A stretch of DNA of 53,571 nucleotides from assembly GCA_002238805.1 (NCBI GenBank), contig MPNB01000013.1, positions 1 through 53,571 on the forward strand, written 5' to 3'. The stretch is from Rhodothermaceae bacterium bin80. Lineage in GTDB: Bacteria > Bacteroidota > Rhodothermia > Rhodothermales > Bin80. This document shows, in pieces, positions 37,708 through 46,564 of this stretch (positions within the stretch are counted from its first letter, which is position 1; each line of letters begins with the position of its first letter). Position numbers and translations under genes: made by a program. The notes beneath the pieces were generated by a model. That model saw nothing but the letters and a program-made list of their open reading frames with translations, ran no database searches and was not told where the DNA came from.

Positions 37708-40700
37708 ATGAAGCCGCTCATTCTGGTCACAGCGCTTGGTCTTCTCTGCGCGTCTCCTGCCGCCAGTCAGGTAGCCTGCGAGGACTGGGCTTCTCGGTAC
37801 TTCTTTTGGGGGGCCACAGCCGAGAAGGTTGCGAACTGCCTCGAGGCTGGAGCAGACGTGGCTGCACGGGACGAGAATGGCAGGACACCGTTGCACGAGG
37901 CGGCAGCTTCAAGTTCGCGGTCGGACGTTATCGCCGTTCTGGTTGCGGCCGGATCCGACCCTAATTCCCGAGATTCTGCAGGCAACACGCCTTTGCATGC
38001 ATCTTTGTCGAACCATCGCGCCCATATTGTCATGAAGTTGCTGGAGTTGGGGGCCGATCCCTCGGCACGTAACTACCAGGGACAGGTGGCCGATCCGATG
38101 CACTGTGAGAACTGGAGCACCAGGACATTCACTGAAGTTGCTGGTGCAGACGCCGCGGTCGGGTGTATTGAGTCTGGTTGGGATGTGAACATGCGCAATA
38201 TGGAGGGGGACACTCCTCTGCACCAAGCAGTACGGGCAGAGGACTCCACCATGATTGCATTACTGCTGGAAGCTGGCGCGGACCCGGATGCGGCGAATGA
38301 GAAGGGTACAACTGCTCTCAAAATCGCCATGGTCGAGAATAGGACCTGGCGGAGGGTGGTCCCAGAAGCGATCTTGGATACCACTGCCGTGAGCAATCGG
38401 GCCCCAATTCCTCCGCGCTATATCTTTTTAGACCAAGCTGCCACTTCCGTGGCATTGTTGTTGGAGGCGGGAGCGGATCCGAACGCGAAGGACCGAACTT
38501 CCGGGAAAACTCCCTTGCACTGGGCGTCAAGACGAGCGGATTCCAGGATCATTGACGCGCTGATCCAGGCTGGGGTGAACCTGAACGCCCCAGACAACAG
38601 CGGCAGGACTCCCCTACACGAGGCCGCAAACAACAGCCACTATTCCTATGTCATTGGGGTACTGGTGGACGCGGGAGCCGACATCCACGCGCGTGACCAG
38701 AGCGACAGGACTCCGCTACATGTGGCTGCAGCCAACAGCCACTATTCCTATGACATTGGGGTATTGGTGGACGCGGGAGCCGACATCCACGCGCGTGACC
38801 AGAGCGACAGGACTCCGCTACATGTGGCGGCAGCCAACGGCCACGATTCCTATGTCATTGGGGTACTGGTGGACGCGGGAGCCGACATCCACGCGCGTGA
38901 CCAGAGCGATAGGACTCCGCTACACAAGGCTGCTGAGACGAACCGGGATCTTGCTTTTGTTGCCGCTCTTGTAGCTGTCGGCGCAGATTTGAATGCCAAG
39001 GACTCCGCAGGCAACACGCCTCTGCATGCATCGTGGTCCAACTCCAACCTCGAGATGGTCCCCACACTGTTGGAGCTGGGGGCGAATCCCGTGGCGCGCA
39101 ATAACGAGGGCCAGCCAGCCGACCCCATGCACTGCGAAAACTGGAGCACTGGGGCGTTCGCTCAGCGGGCAGATGCTGACCATGTGGCCAGGTGCGTGGA
39201 GTCAGGTTGGGACATAAACGCTCGGGGTACCTATGAATTCACCCGGCTGCACGCTGCGATAGTCGGCAAGAATCTCACCATGGTGACGGCGTTGCTGGAA
39301 GCTGGTGCAGACATCAATGCTCTAGCGTACGGGGGCCAGACCCCTCTACACACGGCGGCCGGGCGAGGGGATACGGTCATGATCCATGTGCTCGTAGAGG
39401 CAGGGGCAAATCTGGATGCGCGAGATGACGATTTGCAAACTCCGCTGTACAAAGCATTGCAATATCCTGCTGCGATAAAGGTACTCTTGGCTGCGGGTGC
39501 CGACTCGGAGGCTCGGAACCGTAGAGGCGAGACACCGCTCCATGCTGCGGCGTTTAGGGGTAGCGATGAGGCTGTCATAGCCGCGCTCCTGGCTGCAGGT
39601 GCGGACGTGAACTCCCGGGACAACGGGGGCAGACCTCTGCTTCATGTACTGTTCTCGTCTTCTCCTCCCAAACGCGCCGTTGTTTCTATGCTTTTGGCGG
39701 CAGGAGCGGATATAAATGCGCGCCAGCGAGGCAGTGGCCTACTGCATATAAATCGTCACCCGTCCTTTGTTGCTGCGCTAGTGGCTGCGGGTGCAGACGT
39801 GAACGCACGCGACGGAGGTGGGGCGACCCCCTTGCATGCGGTGGCTGGCCGCGGCTCTTCTGCCCACGTTGCTGCCTTGCTAGCCGCAGGGGCAAACTCG
39901 AATGCACTGGACCACGAAAACAGGACTCCGTTACACGAAGCGGCGGAACGGGGGCGCGATCCTGCCACTGTTGCGCTCCTGGCCGAAGCCGGGACCGATG
40001 TGCACGCGCGGGCACTGGATGGGCGGACTGCACTGCACGAAGCGGCTGAAAACGGCGACGAATCCATGGTAGCTGCACTGGTAGCTGCAGGGGCCGATGT
40101 GAATGCACGCGACGACGCCGGCAACACTCCTCTGCACGCCGTGTGGGAGGATATTTTTCTGTCGAGTTCGCGCTCTATCGTGGTGCAGAAGCTGCTGGAT
40201 CTAGGGGCGGATCCCCTTATGCAGAATGATGCCGGCGTGGTGGCTGATCCCACCCGCTGCGAAAGCTGGGGTACTGTAGGGTTCCAGACGACGGCCAACC
40301 TCGAACAGGTGGCTGCGTGCTTGGCTGCGGGCCATGACATCAACGCACGCGACGAAGAATTTGGCGCGACGCTCCTGCATTCTGCGGCTAGTGCCGCGGA
40401 TTCGTCTGCTGTAGCCTTCCTGCTGGAGTTGGGTGCAGACGCCAACGCGGGCGCCCGATGGGGTCGGACTCCGCTGCATGCTCAGTCTGCTTTCGGGAGT
40501 CCAGCGATCCTGGCCCTGCTGCTTGAGGCGGGTGCAGACATCAATGCTCAAAGTCACTATGGAGAGACCCCGCTGCACATCGCCTCCGATAGCGCGGAAG
40601 TAGCCGCGCTATTGGCACTCGGTGCAGATGTCGATGCTCGGGACTGGAAGGGCGCGACGCCGCTTTTCGGGGCTTGGAATGAAGAAGTTATAATCGCACT

Positions 40701-43629
40701 TCTGGCGGCTGGAGCCGACGTGAATATGACGGATCCGTGGGGGCGAACGCCCTTGCATCTGTACTCAGCGCACGGCACCCACGCGCTTGAGACCCTTCTA
40801 GCGACCAGCGCAGATGTGAATGCTCGTGATTTGAGGGGACGCACACCCTTGCACGAGGCGGCTGAATACGAAAATGCATCCGTCATTGCAGCTCTGGTGG
40901 CGGCCGGAGCCAATGTGGACGCCAGAGATAACATTGGCAACACTCCTCTGCATATCGCATGGCATAACTACAATTCCGTGGTCTCGAAGCTATTGGAACT
41001 AGGCGCTGATCCGATGGCGCGCAATGACCGCGGCAAGACCGCAGAGCCTCGTAATTGCGAGAACTGGTATTCTCGGTTATTCCGGGAATACATTGACTTA
41101 GAAGGGCTGCGTGAATGCTTGACATCCGGCTTGGATGTCAATGCTCCCAGCCCTGATGGCGTGCTTCCTCTGGATCTGGTGCTTGGTGGGGGCTGGTTGC
41201 GGGAGCCGTACTACGGCGCGCTGGCTCTGCTGTTGGAGGCGGGGGCGAATCCTAACGTGCAGGATCATCGCAAGATGACGCCGCTGCACCGAGTGGCTAA
41301 CCGAGGCGATATTACGGCGGCGGCTTTGTTGCTGGAGTCGGGCGCGGACATAGAAGCGAAGGACGAACTCGGCGCATCTCCGCTGCACCGGGCAATAACG
41401 AATAATCAGTACGATTTTGCCCGCGTACTTCTTGAAGCCGGAGCGGATTTGGACGCGCGGGACAGAGACGGCAATACCCCGTTGCAATGGGCAGTCCGTA
41501 GCGGGCGTAGTCTCATCGCCGAGTTACTCTTGGAAGCTGGCGCGGACGTAAGTGCGCTCAACGTGTCGAACCAAACGCTGCTGCATGCTGCAATGCAATC
41601 AAGCGTCGAGGCGCCCGTTGCCTGGTTGCTGGAACGGGGGGCGGATCCCAACGCGCGGGACGTGAACGGATGGAGTCCACTGCACCTCGCTGCACGGCAT
41701 TGGTCCAGGACCACAGGCCCTATGATGGATGCGCTGATTGAGGCCGGCGCGGACGTAAATGCGCCTGCGGCAAGCGGCGAAACTCCGCTTCATCTGTTGG
41801 CCCGTCAAGGTGAAGACCTCGCGCAAATTCACGCCCTGCTGGCCGGCGGTGCGGAGGTCAACGCTCGGGACACCTTGGGCACCACTCCCTTACATCTTGC
41901 ATCCGCTGAGATAAACCTAACCCAAGTTCGCCGTGCGCTACTGGACGCAGGTGCGGACGTCAACGCACGAGCCGAGGGCGGAGATACGCCATTGCACCGT
42001 GTGGGTGCGAGCACGAGGTCAGGGTGGCCGAGGGGAGTGGCCCGTGCCTTCAACACACCGCTGCAGCTTAAAGCGGGGGGTGGTTCCGAGGGTTTAGCGG
42101 TGTCCGACCGTGACACAGCGACTGTCGCTATCCTCGTTCGTGCTGGAGCGGACATGGACGCGCGCAACGATCAAGGCGAGACTGCGCTCAAGAGTGTCGC
42201 AAGACGTGGAAATATCCAGCTCGTGCACAAGCTTCTGGAACTGGGAGCGCTCCCAGAACCGGAAGTCGTAGCGATGAAACCGCCAATTTTTCTGGTTTGC
42301 GATTGGGCAAACTATGAACTGTTCGCGGTCGCGCCGGTTGCCCGGCTCGAAGAGTGCCGGGCGGCCGGAATGTGGTTCAGTTCCAAGAACAGCATGAGAG
42401 AGACGCCGTTGCATACCCTGGTGAGTCAACGGGACTGGAATCACCATTTTCTCCCGGACGCTATAGCGGTGTTGCTCGGAGCCGGAGCAGATGCCGACGT
42501 ACGTGGTTGGAATGAATCGACGCCTCTGCATCACGTCGCGGGAGGTACACGCAGATCGTTTGCGTTGCCGGATGCCGCGACGGCCTTGCTAGAGGGCGGC
42601 GCCGAGGTGAACGCGCGTGACCGAGCGGACACCACGCCACTGCACGTTGCCGCGGGAGCACACTTTGACAACCGCGCTACGGCCACGGTACTAGTGGACG
42701 CCGGCGCTGACGTAAATGCGCGCCAAGACTCGGGCGGTACGCCGCTGCATTCGGCGTCAGGACGCTCTGGGCATCCCGCCATGATTCAGTTCCTGGTACG
42801 CGCTGGAGCTGACGTTAACGCACGCGACGCAAGCGGTGAGACGCCGCTGCACATAGCGGTACGGGAGAAAAATCCCGCTGCTGCGGCCCAGTTGCTGGAA
42901 CTGGGGGCCGATCCGACGGTAGTGGACAGCTCGGGCACGGTGGCCAACCCGGCGAGCTGCGAAAAATGGCCTAGTCCCGTGTTCTTCCGCCATGCAACGG
43001 CCGAAATCGTAGCCCGTTGCATTGAGTCCGGTGCGGAAGTTAAGGCTGAGGTTCAGTATGATCAGGTAAGAAACCACTCGGGGCAGCTGGTATCGTACAG
43101 GTCAGGTTCGACTCCGCTTCATGTGGCAGCCGCGTGGACTAGGGATCCCAGAGTAATCACGCTGCTCGTAGGTGCCGACCTAGACGTGAATGCACGGAAC
43201 GGGGGCGACTACACGCCTCTGCATTACGCCGCCCGCGACAACACCGAATCCGCCGTGATTGCTGAATTGGTTGCGGCTGGTGCCGACGTGCAGGCCTGGG
43301 CAACCGGATCGGTTCGGGGGTACGGCATTCCTACCAAATGGGATGTCACGCCGTTGCACGAGGCCGCGCGTAATGAACATCCTGCAATCGTCCTCGCGTT
43401 GCTGGACGCCGGAGCCAACGTGAATGCAATCGCTACCAGTTGGCGAACGCCGCTCCACGATGCAGCGGCCTACAATCCAAATCCGGCGGTTATCGCAGCT
43501 CTTGTGAGCCGAGGCGGCGAGGTCAATGCCCCGCTTCCAGGCGGCAGAACCCCGCTGCACGAAGCGGCAGCGAAGAACAGAAATCCCGAAATTGTAACGG
43601 CACTCAAGCGTAGGGCAGGGCTAGGGTGA
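37708..43629 (+). CDS. Giant exported ankyrin-repeat protein with recurring Cys-Trp modules
   Basis: 1,973 residues from the ATG at 37708; a GTG at 37678 would add ten residues before the signal peptide (MKPLILVTALGLLCASP, cut after AASQ). The rest is nearly all ankyrin repeats, with about 35 TPLH-type hallmarks by eye. Seven times the array is broken by a module C-x(2-3)-W-x(4-5)-F (once -L-F), some 20-25 residues, then a second Cys before LEAGADVNA-like sequence. First Cys codons are near 37777, 38104, 39133, 40258, 41056, 42298 and 42958. In an exported protein these pairs could form disulfides. The protein has no other domain. A one-base shift at the end separates it from 167 more residues of the same type. 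Function unknown; binding or scaffolding is expected of ankyrins. Confidence 0.85.
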   Translation: MKPLILVTALGLLCASPAASQVACEDWASRYFFWGATAEKVANCLEAGADVAARDENGRTPLHEAAASSSRSDVIAVLVAAGSDPNSRDSAGNTPLHASLSNHRAHIVMKLLELGADPSARNYQGQVADPMHCENWSTRTFTEVAGADAAVGCIESGWDVNMRNMEGDTPLHQAVRAEDSTMIALLLEAGADPDAANEKGTTALKIAMVENRTWRRVVPEAILDTTAVSNRAPIPPRYIFLDQAATSVALLLEAGADPNAKDRTSGKTPLHWASRRADSRIIDALIQAGVNLNAPDNSGRTPLHEAANNSHYSYVIGVLVDAGADIHARDQSDRTPLHVAAANSHYSYDIGVLVDAGADIHARDQSDRTPLHVAAANGHDSYVIGVLVDAGADIHARDQSDRTPLHKAAETNRDLAFVAALVAVGADLNAKDSAGNTPLHASWSNSNLEMVPTLLELGANPVARNNEGQPADPMHCENWSTGAFAQRADADHVARCVESGWDINARGTYEFTRLHAAIVGKNLTMVTALLEAGADINALAYGGQTPLHTAAGRGDTVMIHVLVEAGANLDARDDDLQTPLYKALQYPAAIKVLLAAGADSEARNRRGETPLHAAAFRGSDEAVIAALLAAGADVNSRDNGGRPLLHVLFSSSPPKRAVVSMLLAAGADINARQRGSGLLHINRHPSFVAALVAAGADVNARDGGGATPLHAVAGRGSSAHVAALLAAGANSNALDHENRTPLHEAAERGRDPATVALLAEAGTDVHARALDGRTALHEAAENGDESMVAALVAAGADVNARDDAGNTPLHAVWEDIFLSSSRSIVVQKLLDLGADPLMQNDAGVVADPTRCESWGTVGFQTTANLEQVAACLAAGHDINARDEEFGATLLHSAASAADSSAVAFLLELGADANAGARWGRTPLHAQSAFGSPAILALLLEAGADINAQSHYGETPLHIASDSAEVAALLALGADVDARDWKGATPLFGAWNEEVIIALLAAGADVNMTDPWGRTPLHLYSAHGTHALETLLATSADVNARDLRGRTPLHEAAEYENASVIAALVAAGANVDARDNIGNTPLHIAWHNYNSVVSKLLELGADPMARNDRGKTAEPRNCENWYSRLFREYIDLEGLRECLTSGLDVNAPSPDGVLPLDLVLGGGWLREPYYGALALLLEAGANPNVQDHRKMTPLHRVANRGDITAAALLLESGADIEAKDELGASPLHRAITNNQYDFARVLLEAGADLDARDRDGNTPLQWAVRSGRSLIAELLLEAGADVSALNVSNQTLLHAAMQSSVEAPVAWLLERGADPNARDVNGWSPLHLAARHWSRTTGPMMDALIEAGADVNAPAASGETPLHLLARQGEDLAQIHALLAGGAEVNARDTLGTTPLHLASAEINLTQVRRALLDAGADVNARAEGGDTPLHRVGASTRSGWPRGVARAFNTPLQLKAGGGSEGLAVSDRDTATVAILVRAGADMDARNDQGETALKSVARRGNIQLVHKLLELGALPEPEVVAMKPPIFLVCDWANYELFAVAPVARLEECRAAGMWFSSKNSMRETPLHTLVSQRDWNHHFLPDAIAVLLGAGADADVRGWNESTPLHHVAGGTRRSFALPDAATALLEGGAEVNARDRADTTPLHVAAGAHFDNRATATVLVDAGADVNARQDSGGTPLHSASGRSGHPAMIQFLVRAGADVNARDASGETPLHIAVREKNPAAAAQLLELGADPTVVDSSGTVANPASCEKWPSPVFFRHATAEIVARCIESGAEVKAEVQYDQVRNHSGQLVSYRSGSTPLHVAAAWTRDPRVITLLVGADLDVNARNGGDYTPLHYAARDNTESAVIAELVAAGADVQAWATGSVRGYGIPTKWDVTPLHEAARNEHPAIVLALLDAGANVNAIATSWRTPLHDAAAYNPNPAVIAALVSRGGEVNAPLPGGRTPLHEAAAKNRNPEIVTALKRRAGLG
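38638..38943 (+). repeat. Three near-identical 102-bp tandem repeats inside the ankyrin gene
   Basis: Units start at 38638, 38740 and 38842. Each encodes 34 residues with VDAGADIHARDQSDRTPLH. Units differ at only a few bases, whereas other ankyrin units in the gene are much more diverged, so this is a recent in-frame expansion. The last unit diverges after its TPLH. Confidence 0.85.
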
Positions 43630-44129
43630 ACGCACAGGGAGCCAATGACGAAGTTTGGTCGGATCGCAAGAGCATGGTGGCGGGCGCGTTAAGGGTTCGT
43701 GGGGCCACTCCTTGGGGAGGAGCCATTACATTGACGAAGTACACGGGAATCCGGACGCCCTTGCACGAGGCCGTCATGGAACGCGGCGACGCTGCGGTAG
43801 TCGCTGCGCTCATTGCAGGCGGGGCTGATGTAAACGCTCGCGGCGACTTGGATCAGACCTATGGACCCGGCGCAACCCCGCTCTACTGGGCTGTATACGC
43901 AAGCCCTGACCCAGCCGTATTGGAATTGCTCGTGCGGGCCGGAGCGGACTTAAATGCACATGCCAGATCAGGATGGACTCCGCTTCATCTGGCTGCCCTG
44001 CGGAACCCGGTCCTGTTTCCGGTTCTGTTGGACTTGGGCGCCGACCCCGACGCGCTTGACCGGTACGGCAAGACGCCCATGGACTATGCAGCCGATAACG
44101 TGTGGCTCGAAGGATGGGAGATCTTCTAA
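43626..44129 (+). pseudogene. Frameshifted C-terminal part of the giant ankyrin protein
   Basis: The frame opens with a GTG that overlaps the stop of the preceding gene and encodes about 167 residues of the same repeat type: IRTPLHEAVMERGD, ATPLYWAVYAS, WTPLHLAALRN and KTPMDYAADN. There is no signal peptide and no ribosome-binding site. At the junction one extra G in the bases gcagggctagggtgaacgca would give A-G-A-R-V-N-A, the usual ankyrin link. So this is most simply the real C-terminus, cut off by a one-base deletion or a sequencing error. It could still be made by re-initiation at the overlapping GTG. Confidence 0.7.
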
Positions 44130-44149
44130 CAGAAGTTTCTCCCTTCTTA

Positions 44150-44375
44150 GGTTCAAGTTCTGCAGCCCTTTAGGTGCATTCACGAACGGGACATGGCGTC
44201 AAGTCCCACAACAGACTCAGATCGGTGGGGTAGTGCACGTTGGTCTGGTCTGCTTTCGAGTCGCAACGGTATGCCCGTGCGTTGTCTTCTTTTTGTCCAC
44301 CACTGTGGCCAACACCACCACCAGTTGGTTAACCTCCGCCAGCAATTCCGGAATGATGAGTTTTCGATCATGCAT
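44150..44375 (-). pseudogene. Remnant of an IS5-type (DUF772-like) transposase
   Basis: In one minus-strand frame the bases around 44190-44275 give DSKADQTNVHYPTDLSLLWD. The H-Y-P-T-D-x-S-L-L-W-D block is typical of the N-terminal half of IS5-related transposases. Upstream in the same frame there is a stop, so only a short dead fragment remains. Confidence 0.5.
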
Positions 44376-44379
44376 CCAG

Positions 44380-44740
44380 GAGAAGGGCTTTGGGATCCGA
44401 CATAACCAGCTGTACGAAGTTCTGTGTTATGTACACGTCGTGTGAGTCGTACAACGATTTGGTCATATTGGGTGATGATCGTGGCGGGCGCATTGACGAA
44501 TTTGTCGAAGATGGTTCTGCTTTTCGCCGTTTGATAGCGGGGGGGCCAGTCGCTGTGCTAAGACTTGGTAGAACGTACTGGCGATGAGTGTCAGTTGTAT
44601 ATCCAGATCAATGCGCAAGGGCACAGTACTGGAGAGTGCATCCACATAAAAGGACCGCTTTGCAGCTGCCGCATCAAGAAAATGTTGACTAAAACTCATC
44701 TGGTCGGGCGGGGTTTGAATGACCAGGCATACAACCAAGC
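44380..44740 (-). pseudogene. C-terminal remnant of a DDE transposase, frameshifted
   Basis: On the minus strand the frame from about 44740 reads KRSFYVDALSSTVPLRIDLD and IQLTLIASTFYQVLAQRL. At a run of seven C (plus-strand G, near 44542-44548) the frame breaks and goes on in another frame as RYQTAKSRTIFDKFVNAPA and VRLTRRVHNTELR. This is the same block order as the transposase end at 2-241, so the two belong to one IS group. Confidence 0.6.
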
Positions 44741-44872
44741 TACAAACTGAGATCGCACAAATCCAAGAAATTCGATAGCTTTATGTAACAGTCTCAGTAT
44801 GTGAAATTCGTATAATCACCAATTGGGGAAGGGCATGGGGTATGTACAAGAAATGCCATATAATCCTGAAGA

Positions 44873-46141
44873 ATGCTCTCAATGAACCTGACTTTAAGCG
44901 ACAAGGCGGACCTGCATGGTGAACGAGGCAAGGCCAGACAGATGGCCATGCGAATCCTCGTGCGCATGCTGCCGATCTTTGGAGGTCGGAAATTCCTGGA
45001 CATTACTGCCGCGCACATTGACAGTTCGCTCTTTCAGGGTGATGCGACGCTCGAGTATGCCGAGCGGCTATCGAACTGGGGGGCGCGTGTAGTTGTACCT
45101 ACGACACTCAATGTCGGTGGTGTGGATGAGCATGGCTGGGAACGGTGGTCTGTACCTGCTGACTGGGCGGAAAAATCCATACGGCAAATGGCGGCATATA
45201 AGTCCATGGGGTGTAAGCCCACGTGGACTTGTGCTCCGTACCAGGAGAGTAAGCGTCCGGTACTGGGGCAGCAGGTGGCCTGGGGCGAATCCAGCGCAGT
45301 TGTATTTATCAACTCAGTTTTGGGCGCGAGGACGGCGCGATATCCTGATCTAATGGATGTATGTGTAGCGATAACTGGACGTGCCCCCGCAGCAGGTTTA
45401 CATCTGGAAGAGAACCGCCGAGGGCAATTGCTCTATAACCTGAAGAATGTACCGGTTGGTCTTCAGGAGGACGATAGCTTTTATGGAGTTCTGGGGCATC
45501 TGATTGGTGCTGATGCCGGAATACAGGTGCCAGTCATAGAAGGACTGGAGGTGCATCCAGGCGAAGATAACCTGAAAGCATTGGGGGCCGCAATGGCTTC
45601 CTCCGGGGCTACTGCCCTCTATCATGTCATTGGGGTTACTCCCGAAGCTCCCACCATGAATGCAGCATTTGGTGGCATGTTACCCGTACGCAAAGTAGAT
45701 GTAACGATGGACAAGCTGCGTGCTGCACGCAGGGAATTAACCACGGCAGAGGGGGGCTCTCTAGATATAGTAGCCTTGGGTAGTCCACATTTTTCGATGG
45801 GGGAATTTGCGGCACTGTCTAGCCTCGTGGAGGGGAAGCGCAAGTGTGATCGGGTGCAGTTTTTGGTTACGGCAAGCCGGATCGTGCGTGCACTTACGGA
45901 CAAGGCGGGCTATTTGGAGCCCATAACTCAGTTTGGTGGTACGGTTACTGTAGACACATGTATTCTGACCAGTCCAATGTTGTCCGACTCTATCAATACA
46001 TTGATGACGAATTCCGCTAAGTATGCCTACTATGCACCGGGCTTGCTGGGGACGCATGTTGTCTATGGTTCGCTCGAGGATTGCGTTCGCTCTGCGATAT
46101 CGGGGCGCATAGAGACCGATGCTACGCTATGGGACGCGTGA
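44873..46141 (+). CDS. Aconitase X large (catalytic) subunit
   Basis: 422 residues; a second ATG at 44882 gives MNLTLSDKADLHGERG, the family's usual opening, and may be the true start. Aconitase X (formerly DUF521) blocks are clear: FLDITAAHID, TTLNVGGVD, TWTCAPYQ, WGESSAVVFINSVLGARTAR, HLEENRR, VDTCILTSP and NSAKYAYYAPG. The Cys in TCAPY and in VDTCIL are likely iron-sulfur ligands. Known members dehydrate cis-3-hydroxy-L-proline (bacteria) or mevalonate 5-phosphate (archaea); I cannot tell which applies. Its TGA overlaps the small-subunit gene by 13 bases, so a heterodimer is expected. Confidence 0.88.
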   Translation: MLSMNLTLSDKADLHGERGKARQMAMRILVRMLPIFGGRKFLDITAAHIDSSLFQGDATLEYAERLSNWGARVVVPTTLNVGGVDEHGWERWSVPADWAEKSIRQMAAYKSMGCKPTWTCAPYQESKRPVLGQQVAWGESSAVVFINSVLGARTARYPDLMDVCVAITGRAPAAGLHLEENRRGQLLYNLKNVPVGLQEDDSFYGVLGHLIGADAGIQVPVIEGLEVHPGEDNLKALGAAMASSGATALYHVIGVTPEAPTMNAAFGGMLPVRKVDVTMDKLRAARRELTTAEGGSLDIVALGSPHFSMGEFAALSSLVEGKRKCDRVQFLVTASRIVRALTDKAGYLEPITQFGGTVTVDTCILTSPMLSDSINTLMTNSAKYAYYAPGLLGTHVVYGSLEDCVRSAISGRIETDATLWDA

Positions 46142-46554
46142 TACACGGCAAGGTTCTGATGGAAGGATTGGCCTCAGGTCCCCTCCTTGTCGGCAATGCG
46201 CCGCTTAGTTTTTGGGGAGGGTATAGCCAGTTTACTGGCGAAATAATTGACCGCAGGCATCCGTTATCAGGAAAGATTGCGGCCGGATGTATCCTGGCAA
46301 TTCCAGCTTCCAGAGGTTCAAGTACCACCACTGCAGTATTACTTGAGGCGGTCCGCAGGGGTACTGCGCCTGCGGCGCTAATTACCAGCGAGACAGATAC
46401 GTTCCTAGTGCTCGCCTCCGTGGTAGCGGACGAGCTTTATCAAAAGCCCATTCCTGTATTGGCCATACAGGTAGAGGAGTTCGAGACACTCGAGGACGGT
46501 CAGCATGCTGAATTGACCAGAGATGGATCTCTCAGGATTACCGATCCGACCTGA
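46129..46554 (+). CDS. Aconitase X small (swivelling) subunit
   Basis: About 141 residues from the ATG at 46129, inside the end of the large-subunit gene; an in-frame start at 46081 would overlap it further. It has the DUF126 pattern: VLMEGLASGPLLVGNAPLSF, FTGEIIDRRHPLSGKIAAG, and IPASRGSSTTTAVLLEA, where the conserved Ser of RGSS is the expected catalytic residue. It ends ten bases before the convergent methyltransferase gene. It completes the active site of the large subunit. Confidence 0.88.
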   Translation: MGRVIHGKVLMEGLASGPLLVGNAPLSFWGGYSQFTGEIIDRRHPLSGKIAAGCILAIPASRGSSTTTAVLLEAVRRGTAPAALITSETDTFLVLASVVADELYQKPIPVLAIQVEEFETLEDGQHAELTRDGSLRITDPT

Positions 46555-46564
46555 ATCCTGCGTT

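Noticed and set aside
38638..38943. Regular direct repeats that might suggest a CRISPR or satellite array
   Set aside because: The period is 102 bases without spacers and keeps the ankyrin reading frame.
39231..40445. Long minus-strand open frames inside the ankyrin gene
   Set aside because: They are Ala/Ser-rich mirror products of the repeats, have no domain, and follow the period of the sense gene.
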